Shown here: positions 1 through 8,092 of the stretch, in pieces
How positions within the stretch are numbered: position 1 is the first letter of the stretch
Layout: every line of letters begins with the position of its first letter
The notes under the pieces: generated by a model
Told to the model about the DNA's origin: nothing
Seen by the model: only the letters and a program-made list of their open reading frames with translations
Databases searched by the model: none
Origin: CBIHON01 sp966211965
GTDB lineage: Bacteria; Pseudomonadota; Gammaproteobacteria; Burkholderiales; Burkholderiaceae_D
Assembly: GCA_966211965.1 (NCBI GenBank)
Contig: CBIHON010000002.1
Span: 62,001-126,000, forward strand
Direction: 5' to 3'
Length of the DNA: 64,000 nucleotides
Made by a program: the position numbers and the translations under genes

Positions 1-75
1 TAACCGGAGGAAGTGCGAGGAGGCGCACAGGGAATGACAGCAAAGAAGGCCGGACTCTTGCGTATCGACCGGCTT

Positions 76-747
76 TCATTTCACCAATATGCTGTGCAGC
101 ATCGCATGGGTGAGCTGCCTGGTTTCCGCCAGTGCCGCCTCGACTTTTGCCGGGTCTTGCGGCAATGCTTCGAGCGCACCATACAGCATGCCCAGTATGA
201 TGCGCGCCAACCGCAGCGGATCGCCTTGCCTGACCAGTCCCAGTGCTTGCAAGCCGGCGACGGCCTGGATCATCGCGCCTAAGCCGTGGCGCTCGCGAAT
301 TTCCAGCCAGACTTCTGCTCCCAGCACAGCCGAGGCGTCGATCAAGCCGATCCTGCGTCCGCCGGGATCGAGGCCGGCTTCGAGCAGGGCATCGATCCCG
401 GCAAGAAATGCCTCCCATGGATTTTTTCCTCGCCCCTGGGCTCGGGAACCGGCTTGCGCGACCAGCTTGACCAAGCTGCTGTCGAGTTCTTCGGCGACTG
501 CCGCGAACAAGCCTTTCTTGTCGCCAAAGTGATGATACAAGGCGCCGGTCGTGACACCTGCCTCGGCGCATAAGGCGCCCAGCGAAGTGGCTTCATAGCC
601 TTGGCTGCCAAACAGGCGCAGCCCTGCGGCAAGCAACGCAGCCTGGGTTGCTGCGGCATTTTCCTTGCGGCCGTCGCGTTTTGCTGTGGCTGGTTTGTTG
701 GGGGCCTTGACCGGCTTTGTGCCTTCCTTCATTGCTAAAGACCTCAT
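76..747 (-). CDS. TetR-family transcriptional regulator
   Basis: A TetR-type repressor of 223 residues. Residues 30-80 form the N-terminal helix-turn-helix with the characteristic TTGALYHHFGDKKGLF at 66-81; the rest is the variable ligand-binding and dimerisation domain. An in-frame start at 852 would run through the intergenic promoter and overlap the divergent gene, so I take the ATG at 747 (MRSLAMKEG); the ATG at 732 is the alternative. The gene is divergent from the DUF1304 membrane-protein gene at 836, so it probably controls that gene and itself. Family assignment is firm; ligand and targets are inferred from layout only. Confidence 0.88.
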   Translation of the reverse strand: MRSLAMKEGTKPVKAPNKPATAKRDGRKENAAATQAALLAAGLRLFGSQGYEATSLGALCAEAGVTTGALYHHFGDKKGLFAAVAEELDSSLVKLVAQAGSRAQGRGKNPWEAFLAGIDALLEAGLDPGGRRIGLIDASAVLGAEVWLEIRERHGLGAMIQAVAGLQALGLVRQGDPLRLARIILGMLYGALEALPQDPAKVEAALAETRQLTHAMLHSILVK

Positions 748-760
748 CTGGAATCCTGAT

Positions 761-789
761 TTGACAATTATAACGTAATTATGTATTGT
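761..789 (+). promoter_or_regulatory. Promoter between the TetR gene and the DUF1304 gene
   Basis: A perfect -35 box TTGACA (761-766) is followed after 17 bases by TATTGT (784-789), which fits a sigma70 promoter firing toward the gene at 836. The AT-rich spacer is bracketed by ACAAT and ATTGT in inverted orientation, a possible site for the neighbouring TetR protein. The promoter is read from the sequence; the operator role is inference. Confidence 0.55.
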
Positions 790-835
790 AAAAAATCGGC
801 TCCCAGATTGAAATTTCACCCCAAGGAGAACACGC

Positions 836-1195
836 ATGCTACTCATCGCCAAAGTCCTCGCCGGCCTCGTATTGCTGATCCACGTCTACATCTTTCTGCT
901 CGAAACGCTCTTGTTCAAGAGCCGCGGCCGCAAGGTATTTGGTTTGAGCGATACGCAGGCCGAGGTGATGGCGCCAGCCATGTTGAACCAGGGCTTCTAC
1001 AACGGCTTCCTGGCGGCCGCGCTGGCGGTGGGTTTCCTGGCCACCGATCCGGTTCTCGGTAAAGCTTTTACCGTGTTCGGTTTGGCCTGTGTCGCGGTGG
1101 CCGGCATCGTCGGTGCGGCGACTGTGGGGATGCGCATCCTGTTCGTGCAAACCGTTCCTGCTGCTGCTGGTTTGGCTGCACTTTTCCTGGCCTGA
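836..1195 (+). CDS. DUF1304 small integral membrane protein
   Basis: A 119-residue inner-membrane protein of the DUF1304 family. Four hydrophobic segments are visible: about 3-23, 58-70, 75-95 and 100-119. The family features LLETLLFKS after the first helix and NQGFYNGFLA before the second are present. The start is set by AAGGAG eight bases upstream of the ATG at 836. Length matches the family. No catalytic function is established for DUF1304. Its position opposite a TetR repressor, a common arrangement for this family, suggests inducible expression. Family call is confident; the physiological role is unknown. Confidence 0.88.
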   Translation: MLLIAKVLAGLVLLIHVYIFLLETLLFKSRGRKVFGLSDTQAEVMAPAMLNQGFYNGFLAAALAVGFLATDPVLGKAFTVFGLACVAVAGIVGAATVGMRILFVQTVPAAAGLAALFLA

Positions 1196-1339
1196 CGCTG
1201 CACGGGTACCGCGGCAAGATACCGCGCGTGTTCGTGACACCGATGATTCAAGAACGTGAATTTTCGATTGAAGGAAAGGGCAGTCCGAAAGCTTTGTTCT
1301 TTGCGCGAGATTGGTCTTAATAGGGAGGCAAGACGAGGT

Positions 1340-1503
1340 TTAGCGCCTGCTCCAGTAGATATCACACCCGGCGTGCTGTCCCTCCGCGACGGGGCCAGCG
1401 TTGGTCGTTGCAGCATGGCTCGCCATGCGTCCTCCTTCCCCTTGCTCGCGCCACCGAGGGACAGCAATCCAGGCGCGCTTTCTACCGGAGGAATAGGCGC
1501 TTA
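1340..1503. repeat. Imperfect large inverted repeat upstream of mtlE
   Basis: The outer arms (1341-1358 and 1482-1503) pair imperfectly around TAGCGCCT and AGGCGCTTA. Inner arms GCTGTCCCTC (1375-1384) and GAGGGACAGC (1456-1465) pair perfectly, and a short ATGG/CCAT hairpin sits near the apex. The unit could be a degenerate miniature element or a structured RNA. No coding potential is recognised. It ends about 20 bases before the mtlE operator. Confidence 0.5.
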
Positions 1504-1521
1504 AACTATTCCCTGCAAAAT

Positions 1522-1576
1522 AGTATCGATAACAGCTTTTCCAGTATTAAAGAGTATCAGAGGCAGGTGATAAATT
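1522..1576 (+). promoter_or_regulatory. Three-half-site AraC-type operator and promoter of mtlE copy 1
   Basis: AGTATC (1522-1527), then 15 bases, AGTATT (1543-1548), 4 bases, AGTATC (1553-1558), 10 bases, and the -10-like GATAAATT (1569-1576). The same half-sites with identical spacing lie upstream of mtlE copy 2 (16164-16218) and of the third paralogue on the minus strand (20858-20912). Half-site intervals of 21 and 10 bases put all three on one helical face, as expected for AraC-type activators. The third half-site sits where a -35 box would be. The likely protein is one of the AraC regulators at 8093 or 9043 (inference). Confidence 0.7.
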
Positions 1577-1624
1577 ACGGTCAGATGCTACCAGCATCCC
1601 AGACAATAAACGGAGACGCCCGCC

Positions 1625-2932
1625 ATGAAACTGATTGCCCGTAGTGCTTTTTGCCTTGCCGTCCTCGGAGCCAGCCAAGCCACGCTGGCCACCGACCTGG
1701 TCATCGCCACCGTCAACAACGGCCACATGATCGAAATGCAAAAACTCGGCAAGTTCTTCGAACAAGCCAACCCCGACATCAAGCTCAAATGGGTCACCCT
1801 CGAAGAAGGCGTGCTGCGCCAGCGCCTCACCACCGACATCGCCACCAAGGGCGGCCAGTTCGACGTCATGACCATCGGCATGTACGAAGCCCCCATCTGG
1901 GGCAAGAAAGACTGGCTCGTCCAGCTTAAGCCCGACGCCAACTACGACGTCGACGACCTGCTGCCCTCCATCCGCGACGGCCTCTCGGTCGACGGCAAGC
2001 TCTACGCCGCCCCCTTCTACGGCGAAAGCTCCATGATCATGTACCGCAGCGACCTGGTCAAAAAAGCCGGCATGACCCTCGACGACCGCCCCACCTGGGC
2101 CCACCTGCGCGACGTCGCCGCCAAGATCCACGACCCCGCCAACGGCGTCTACGGCATCTGCCTGCGCGGCAAACCCGGCTGGGGCGACAACATGGCCTTG
2201 ATCACCACCATCGCCAACTCCTACGGCGGCCAATGGTTCGACATGAAATGGCAACCCCAGCTCACCAGCAAGCCCTGGAAAGACGCCGTCGCCATGTACG
2301 TCGACCTGCTCAAGAACTATGGCCCCCCCGGCTCGGCCTCCAACAGCTTCAATGAAATCCTGGCGCTGTACAACGAAGGCAAATGCGGCATCTGGATCGA
2401 CGCCACGATCGCCGCCTCCTTCATCACCGACCCCAAGCAAAGCAAGGTCGCCGACAAGGTCGCGTTTGCCCAATCGCCGATCGGGGTGACCGAGCGCGGG
2501 GCCAACTGGCTGTGGGCCTGGGCCCTGGCCATCCCGAAGAGCACCAGGAACGCCGAGGCGGCGCAGAAGTTCATCAACTGGGCTACGTCCAGGGACTACA
2601 TCAAGCTGGTGGCCAAGGAAAGCAGCTGGGCCAACGTACCGACGGGCACGCGCAAATCGACCTATGCCAATGCGGAGTTCCAGAAGGCGGCCAAGTTTGC
2701 CGCGGCAGAAGGCAAGGCCTTGACGTCGGCGCGGCCGACCAAGAGCACCCTGCCGCCGTCGCCGTATGTGGGCGTGCAATTTGCATCGATCCCGGAATTC
2801 CAGTCCATCGGCGTGGCGGTGGGGCAGCAGATGAGCGCAGCCTTGCTGGGCAAGGTCACGGTCGACCAGGCGCTGGACATCTCGCAGCAGGCTGCCGACC
2901 GCGAGATGCGCAAGGGCGCCTACTACAAGTAG
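1625..2932 (+). CDS. mtlE: Polyol ABC transporter periplasmic binding protein, copy 1
   Basis: A 435-residue class I extracellular solute-binding protein of the MtlE/SmoE type, which captures mannitol, sorbitol or arabitol in the periplasm for the MtlFGK transporter. A signal peptide covers residues 1-23 (cleavage near LA/TDL). Family motifs include VYGICLRGKPGWG and GKCGIWIDAT. CGGAGAC precedes the ATG. It opens the mtlEFGKDYZ-like operon. From base 1670 to 2916 it is identical to the copy at 16268; only the signal peptide and the third residue from the end differ. Proline codons are all CCC (13 of 13) up to about 2430 and all CCG (8 of 8) afterwards, suggesting a mosaic gene. Confidence 0.93.
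   Translation: MKLIARSAFCLAVLGASQATLATDLVIATVNNGHMIEMQKLGKFFEQANPDIKLKWVTLEEGVLRQRLTTDIATKGGQFDVMTIGMYEAPIWGKKDWLVQLKPDANYDVDDLLPSIRDGLSVDGKLYAAPFYGESSMIMYRSDLVKKAGMTLDDRPTWAHLRDVAAKIHDPANGVYGICLRGKPGWGDNMALITTIANSYGGQWFDMKWQPQLTSKPWKDAVAMYVDLLKNYGPPGSASNSFNEILALYNEGKCGIWIDATIAASFITDPKQSKVADKVAFAQSPIGVTERGANWLWAWALAIPKSTRNAEAAQKFINWATSRDYIKLVAKESSWANVPTGTRKSTYANAEFQKAAKFAAAEGKALTSARPTKSTLPPSPYVGVQFASIPEFQSIGVAVGQQMSAALLGKVTVDQALDISQQAADREMRKGAYYK
1670..2916 (+). repeat. 1247-base direct repeat, copy 1 (within mtlE)
   Basis: This stretch is identical, as far as I compared it, to 16313-17559 at a constant offset of 14643. The first mismatches outside are 1669 (A against C) and 2917 (C against T). 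Both borders fall inside the coding sequence, which points to gene conversion or very recent recombination rather than transposition. Confidence 0.88.
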
Positions 2933-3031
2933 TTCCCCGCGATGGCGGCGTGCCATGCCGCCATCGCCAATCGTAACCGCGAGCCGCCGCCCTGCCCGCA
3001 GGCCGGCCTCCACCTGTACTCCGAGATATCC

Positions 3032-3892
3032 ATGAAACGACTCATACCCCGGTCTCTATTGACCCCGGCTGTACTTGCCGTGGCCGTCATTTCGATCGTG
3101 CCGCTGCTCATTACGGTGTTTTATTCATTCGTCCGTTACAGCTTGCTGACGCACGGCGATTATGACTTCAACGGTCTACTGAATTTCCAGTTCTTCTTCA
3201 CCGACAATGCATTTGTGCCGGCGCTCAAGAACACTTTCGTTCTGCTGTTTTCCATCATGGGCATTACGGTTGTGTTCGGCGCCGCCCTGGGTTTGCTGAT
3301 CAATGAGGCGTTTCCCGGCCGCGCGATTGTTCGCGTGTTGTTGATTTCGCCTTTCCTGGTCATGCCGGCGGTGAATTCGCTGATGTGGAAAAACATGCTG
3401 CTCAATCCGATCTATGGATTGTTTGCGCAGGTGAACCGCTTTTTCGGCTTTGCCCCGATCGACTGGTTGTCCCAATATCCGCTGCTGTCGATCATCATGA
3501 TGGTGTCATGGCAATGGCTGCCGTTCGCCTGCCTGATTTTCATGACCTCGCTGCAATCGATGGACCGCGAACAACTGGAAGCGGCCCGCATGGATGGCGC
3601 CAACTACCTGCAGCAGTTGCGTTATCTGTACATCCCGCATCTCGGGCGTGCCATCTCGGTGGTGATCATGATCGAAATGATTTTCCTGCTCTCGATCTTC
3701 GCTGAAATTTTCACGACCACCAGTGGCGGACCGGGCTTCGACACCACCACCATCACCTTCATGATTTATCAGCAGGCCTTGCTGGCTTACGACATGGGAG
3801 CCGCTTCCGCCGGTGCGTTGTTTGCCGTGCTGATCGCCAACATTGCTGCCTTTTTCCTGATGCGCATCATCGGCAGGAATCTCGCGAAATAA
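3032..3892 (+). CDS. mtlF: Polyol ABC transporter permease MtlF/SmoF type
   Basis: An inner-membrane permease of 286 residues with about six membrane segments, from the MalF-like binding-protein-dependent transport family. The cytoplasmic EAA loop that docks on the ATPase is EAARMDGANYLQQLRYLYIP, in the C-terminal third. The start is the ATG at 3032 (MKRLIPRS), 99 bases after the mtlE stop; an earlier in-frame ATG at 2942 would add a 30-residue non-hydrophobic leader. It forms the channel with the permease at 3991 and is energised by the ATPase at 4957. Strong call from motif and operon order. Confidence 0.92.
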   Translation: MKRLIPRSLLTPAVLAVAVISIVPLLITVFYSFVRYSLLTHGDYDFNGLLNFQFFFTDNAFVPALKNTFVLLFSIMGITVVFGAALGLLINEAFPGRAIVRVLLISPFLVMPAVNSLMWKNMLLNPIYGLFAQVNRFFGFAPIDWLSQYPLLSIIMMVSWQWLPFACLIFMTSLQSMDREQLEAARMDGANYLQQLRYLYIPHLGRAISVVIMIEMIFLLSIFAEIFTTTSGGPGFDTTTITFMIYQQALLAYDMGAASAGALFAVLIANIAAFFLMRIIGRNLAK

Positions 3893-3990
3893 AAGGGAGA
3901 TATACATTGAACAAATCAGCTTCGAATACGCACGCTGCAAGCGCCTGGTCTGCAGCGAATTCACTATCTTTCCAGGTAAAGGGGATATCC

Positions 3991-4806
3991 ATGAACAAAC
4001 TTGCGTTAATCGCGCGCACTGCGGCAGCTTGGTTTTTTGCGCTGCTGCTGTTCTTCCCGATTTTCTGGATCGGACTCATGGCGTTCAAGACCGAGGGACA
4101 AGCGATCGCGACGCCGCCGCTGCTGTTCTTCACGCCGACGCTGCAAAGCTTTGCCGACGTGATGGCGCGCGATAACTATTTCTGGTACGCGATGAATTCC
4201 CTGATCACCAGCGTGGCGTCCACTGCGCTCGGTTTGCTGATCGCCATTCCGGCCGCCTATTCGATGGCCTTCTTCCCGACCAGCGGCACCATCGGCTTGC
4301 TGAAATTCATGCTGAGCTCAAGGTATATGCCGGGAGTCGGCGCCCTGATGCCGATTTACATCTGCTATCAGTATTTCGGCCTGCTCGACACCCGCATCGG
4401 CCTGACGATCATGTTCATGCTGATGAACCTGCCGATCATGATCTGGCTGCTCTATACCAACATGAAAGAACTGCCGCGCGAAATTCTCGAAGCGGCGCGC
4501 ATGGACGGCGCCGATCTGTGGGACGAGTTCCGCTATGTCGTGCTGCCCTTGTCGGTCGGCGGCATCGCGTCCACTGCTCTGGTGTGCATGGTGTGGTCGT
4601 GGAACGAGTCGTTCTGGTCCCTCAATCTGGGCGCGTCGAAGGCCGGCACGCTGGCATGGCTGATCACCTCGTATTCCAGTCCGGAAGGTTTGTTTTGGGC
4701 CAAGCTGTCGGCCGCGTCATTGATGGCGATCGCGCCGATCATGGCGCTCGGCTGGTTCTGCCAGAAGCAATTGGTGCAAGGGATGACCTTCGGCGCCGTG
4801 AAATAA
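3991..4806 (+). CDS. mtlG: Polyol ABC transporter permease MtlG/SmoG type
   Basis: The second permease subunit, 272 residues and about six membrane helices, of the MalG-like class. The EAA loop reads EAARMDGADLWDEFRYVVLP. I take the ATG at 3991 (MNKLALIART), preceded by AAAGGGG; the in-frame alternative at 3907 would add 28 polar residues before the first helix. Partner of mtlF. After it, transcription crosses a tandem pair of hairpin repeats before reaching the ATPase gene, which could lower its expression relative to the upstream genes. Confidence 0.92.
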   Translation: MNKLALIARTAAAWFFALLLFFPIFWIGLMAFKTEGQAIATPPLLFFTPTLQSFADVMARDNYFWYAMNSLITSVASTALGLLIAIPAAYSMAFFPTSGTIGLLKFMLSSRYMPGVGALMPIYICYQYFGLLDTRIGLTIMFMLMNLPIMIWLLYTNMKELPREILEAARMDGADLWDEFRYVVLPLSVGGIASTALVCMVWSWNESFWSLNLGASKAGTLAWLITSYSSPEGLFWAKLSAASLMAIAPIMALGWFCQKQLVQGMTFGAVK

Positions 4807-4817
4807 GACCCAACCTG

Positions 4818-4929
4818 AGGAGGCCAGAGCAATTTTCGTAAAAGACCGCGAAAAAACTCTGACCCGCCTCTAATCGGAGGAGGTCAGAGTAATTTTTGTA
4901 AAAAGCCACGAAAAAACTCTGACCCGCCT
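4818..4929. repeat. Tandem pair of about 52-base hairpin repeats (period 60)
   Basis: Two near-identical units (4818-4869 and 4878-4929) begin AGGAGG(C/T)CAGAG and end AAACTCTGACCCGCCT. Within each unit the two ends are complementary, so each transcript unit can fold into a long hairpin. They sit between mtlG and mtlK inside the operon. They resemble extragenic palindromic repeats; an attenuating or RNA-stabilising role is possible but inferred. Confidence 0.75.
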
Positions 4930-4956
4930 TTCCAGTAAAAGCAAAGGACACGCATC

Positions 4957-6009
4957 ATGGCTTATCTTCAATTAAGCAATATAGAAAAATATTTCGGCGA
5001 CCATCAGGCGATCAAGGGAGTCGACCTGGAGATCGAGAAGGGCGAGTTCGTCGTCTTCGTCGGCCCTTCCGGCTGCGGCAAATCGACGCTGCTGCGCCTG
5101 ATCGCCGGCCTTGAGCCGATCGACAAGGGCAACCTGTTCCTGGAGCGCCGCGACATCACCAGCCTGCCGTCGTCCAAGCGCGATCTCGCGATGGTGTTCC
5201 AGTCCTATGCGCTGTATCCGCATATGACGGTATTCGAGAACATGTCGTTCGCGCTGAAGCTGGCCGGCGTCGACCGCGCCGTGATCCGCGAGAAAGTCGA
5301 CAAGGCGGCAGCCATCCTGGACCTCGGCAAATACCTGGACCGCACTCCCAAGGAATTGTCCGGCGGCCAGCGTCAGCGCGTCGCGATCGGCCGCTCCATC
5401 GTGCGCGATCCCAAGGTCTTTTTATTCGATGAGCCGCTGTCCAACCTGGATGCTGCGCTGCGCGTGCAAACCCGCATCGAGATCGCCAAGCTGCATCGCG
5501 AACTCGGCGCCACCTCGATCTACGTGACCCACGACCAGGTCGAGGCGATGACCCTGGCAGACCGCGTGGTGGTGCTGCGCGACGGCCGCATCGAACAGCA
5601 TGGTTCGCCGCTGGAACTGTACGACCGTCCCGCCAATCGCTTCGTCGCCCAGTTCATCGGCACGCCGAGCATGAACGTGGTGCCGGCTTCGGGCTTGCCG
5701 CAATTGGCGGCCCTGGCCGGCAGCGCCGGACATGGCGACGGTTTCGTCGGCATCCGTCCCGAGCACGTCTACCTGGATGCGCCACAGCAAAACGGCTTGC
5801 CGGCCACGGTCGACATGGTCGAATCCCTGGGCGTCGAAACCTTGGTCTATGCACGCCTGGAAAACAACGTGCAGATCGTCTCGCGCGGCAGCGAGCGCTC
5901 CATGCTGCATCCGGGCGACCGCACCCGCCTGACATTCGACCAGAATTTTGTTCATCATTTCGACCGCCTCGGCAAAACCTGCGCGGTCGCCGGAAAAGGA
6001 ATGCTGTGA
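4957..6009 (+). CDS. mtlK: Polyol ABC transporter ATP-binding protein
   Basis: The 350-residue ATPase of the MalK/SmoK/UgpC type. It has Walker A GPSGCGKST near residue 37, the signature LSGGQRQRVAIGRS, Walker B VFLFDEPLSNLD, and the H-loop in YVTHDQVEA. The C-terminal third is a TOBE-like regulatory domain (VGIRPEHVYL). It drives uptake through the two permeases. The stop overlaps the GTG start of mtlD by four bases, indicating translational coupling. All catalytic motifs are intact. Confidence 0.95.
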   Translation: MAYLQLSNIEKYFGDHQAIKGVDLEIEKGEFVVFVGPSGCGKSTLLRLIAGLEPIDKGNLFLERRDITSLPSSKRDLAMVFQSYALYPHMTVFENMSFALKLAGVDRAVIREKVDKAAAILDLGKYLDRTPKELSGGQRQRVAIGRSIVRDPKVFLFDEPLSNLDAALRVQTRIEIAKLHRELGATSIYVTHDQVEAMTLADRVVVLRDGRIEQHGSPLELYDRPANRFVAQFIGTPSMNVVPASGLPQLAALAGSAGHGDGFVGIRPEHVYLDAPQQNGLPATVDMVESLGVETLVYARLENNVQIVSRGSERSMLHPGDRTRLTFDQNFVHHFDRLGKTCAVAGKGML

Positions 6010-7523
6010 AAAAGAACTTTAACCATGTAGCCGTCGCCGAAGCCCTTCAATTGAAGCAGGCCGCGCTCCCGCAACTATCGCCCCGCATGCCCGTGCCGGC
6101 CTATGACCGGAAAGCCGCGGCGCAAAGCATCGTGCATATCGGCGTCGGCGGCTTCTACCGCGCTCACCAGGCGGTATACCTGGACGATTTGCTGCACCTG
6201 CCCGGCCACGCGGAATGGGGATATTGCGGCGTCGGCTTGCTCAAGCATGATGCCCGCATCCGCGACGCCATGCTGTCGCAGGATTGCCTGTACAGCGTGA
6301 TCGAACGCAGCGCGGCAGGCGACTTTCCGCGCGTGATCGGCTCGGTGCTGAATTTCCTCTACGCCCCGGACGATCCGGAAGCAGTGCTCGAAAAAATGGC
6401 CAGCCCGGAGTGCCGCATCGTCTCGCTCACCATTACCGAGGGCGGCTATTACATCAACCAGGGCAATGGCGAATTCGACCGCCATCATCCGGACATCGTG
6501 CACGATCTCGAACATCCACATGCGCCGCGCTGCTCCTTCGGCTACCTGGCCGAAGCATTGGACCGCCGACGCCGGCGCGGACTGGCGCCGTTCACGGTGA
6601 TGTCGTGCGACAACCTGCAAAACAACGGCGACGTCACGCGCAAGATGCTGCTTGCCTTCACCGAGCTGCGCGACCCGGCTTTGAACAGGTGGCTGGCCGA
6701 GCACTGCGCTTTTCCGAACAGCATGGTGGACCGCATCACACCCGCCACCACCGACGAACACCGCGATCTGGTGAGAGACCGCTTCGAGATCGACGATGCC
6801 TGGCCGGTGATGACCGAACCGTTCAAGCAATGGGTGATCGAGGATCATTTTCCGGGCGGGCGGCCGGCCTGGGAACTGGTCGGCGCGCAGATGACCGCCG
6901 ACGTGCTGCCTTATGAAAAAATGAAGCTGCGCCTGCTCAACGCCAGCCACCAGGCCTTGTGCTATATCGGCATGCTGCTCGGTTACGAGTACGCGCATGA
7001 AGCGATGGCCGACCCCTACATCAGGAAGCTGGTGCGCGGCATGATGGAAATCGAAGTCACGCCGCTGCTGCCCGAAGTGGCGGGCATTGACTTGAGCGAG
7101 TACAAGACGACGCTGATCGAGCGCTTCTCCAATCCGGCGATCCGGGATCAATTGTCGCGCATCGGCACCGAAGGGTCGGCGCGCATTCCCAAATTCGTCC
7201 TGCCCTCGATTCGCGAACAGCTGGAGCGCGGCGGGCCGATCAAGCTGCTCAGTTTTACCGTGGCTTGCTGGTTCCGCTATCTGACCGGCTTCGACGATCT
7301 GGGGAGGGCGCTGCCGATCAACGATCCGTTTGCCGAAAAATTGCGCGAAAACGCAGTCAAGGGCGGCGCCGATCCGCGCGCATTGCTGTCGATGCATGAA
7401 CTGTTCGGCGATCTGTCGGATGCCCCGCGTTTCATCGAGCAGGTGGGCGAGGCCTTGTACAGCTTGTACGAGCAGGGCGCAAAACCAGCCTTGGAAAGCG
7501 CCCTCGCCGAGATTGAAAAGTAG
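6006..7523 (+). CDS. mtlD: Polyol (mannitol/arabitol) dehydrogenase, long-chain NAD-dependent
   Basis: A 505-residue member of the polyol-specific long-chain dehydrogenase family, which oxidises mannitol to fructose or D-arabitol to D-xylulose with NAD+. The N-terminal Rossmann region contains VHIGVGGFYRAHQA; the catalytic family motif is KMKLRLLNASHQA (lysine, then N-x-x-H). Translation starts at the GTG at 6006 overlapping the mtlK stop. Length is typical for MtlD of Pseudomonas fluorescens (about 490-500). The neighbouring kinase genes fit both products: xylulokinase (now broken) and fructokinase-type mtlZ. Which polyol is preferred cannot be read from sequence. Confidence 0.94.
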   Translation: MKKNFNHVAVAEALQLKQAALPQLSPRMPVPAYDRKAAAQSIVHIGVGGFYRAHQAVYLDDLLHLPGHAEWGYCGVGLLKHDARIRDAMLSQDCLYSVIERSAAGDFPRVIGSVLNFLYAPDDPEAVLEKMASPECRIVSLTITEGGYYINQGNGEFDRHHPDIVHDLEHPHAPRCSFGYLAEALDRRRRRGLAPFTVMSCDNLQNNGDVTRKMLLAFTELRDPALNRWLAEHCAFPNSMVDRITPATTDEHRDLVRDRFEIDDAWPVMTEPFKQWVIEDHFPGGRPAWELVGAQMTADVLPYEKMKLRLLNASHQALCYIGMLLGYEYAHEAMADPYIRKLVRGMMEIEVTPLLPEVAGIDLSEYKTTLIERFSNPAIRDQLSRIGTEGSARIPKFVLPSIREQLERGGPIKLLSFTVACWFRYLTGFDDLGRALPINDPFAEKLRENAVKGGADPRALLSMHELFGDLSDAPRFIEQVGEALYSLYEQGAKPALESALAEIEK

Positions 7524-7611
7524 GCTGAATTGCGCTGCGCTTCATCCATGTAATCCACGTAACGAAGACGCTAGCGCAGCCCGAACACCATTTGCTGGAA
7601 GCCACACCACC

Positions 7612-8046
7612 ATGTATCTCGGCATCGACCTCGGCACTTCGGAAGTAAAAGTTCTCCTGAGCGACGGAGAACAGCGCATCGTGGCAAGCGCCCACGCGCC
7701 GCTGGCGATCGCGCGTCCGCAGCCGCTGCGGTCGGAACAGCATCCGGCCGACTGGTGGCAAGCGACGCAAACGGCGATCGCCGCGATTCAGGCTAGCCAT
7801 CCGCATGAACTGGCCGCGCTGCGCGGCATCGGCCTGTCGGGCCGGATGCATGGTGCGGTGCTGCTCGATGCGGCCGGTCAAGCGCTGCGTCCGGCCATTC
7901 TCTGGAACGACGTGCGCGCGGCTACGGTTTGCCGCGCACCCGCAGTCGTGGGCATCGCCGAGCCGAGGGCCGATTGTCCTGCAGCTTTGATGCCGCGCTA
8001 TGAACGTTATCGCAAGCTCTACGCGAACCTGAAAAACTTGTTTTGA
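7612..8046 (+). pseudogene. mtlY: Xylulokinase with large internal deletion
   Basis: An open frame of 144 codons whose first 105 or so residues are a normal FGGY xylulokinase N-terminus: the phosphate-binding MYLGIDLGTSEVKVLLSDG, GIGLSGRMHGAVLLD and PAILWNDVRA. The remainder (MPRYERYRKLY, then the last residues) looks like the extreme C-terminal tail of the same family. About 340-350 residues, including most of the ATP-binding domain, are missing, and the ends are joined in frame. The product cannot be a working kinase. Its place between mtlD and mtlZ matches mtlY of the mtl operon. A short remaining function cannot be excluded. Confidence 0.85.
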
Positions 8047-8092
8047 AACGGCTGTTTTTCGCTGCACTGCGAAATTTCATGGAGACTGAATC

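Noticed and set aside
1547..3013. A 488-codon open frame antisense to mtlE copy 1 (and a 600-codon one antisense to copy 2)
   Set aside because: It exists because C-ending codons in mtlE prevent stops in the opposite frame; the translation is low-complexity (Gly/Val/Asp/Arg) and matches no family.
6075..7397. A 440-codon frame on the minus strand of mtlD
   Set aside because: Antisense shadow of a GC-rich gene with intact dehydrogenase motifs; no start signal or domain.
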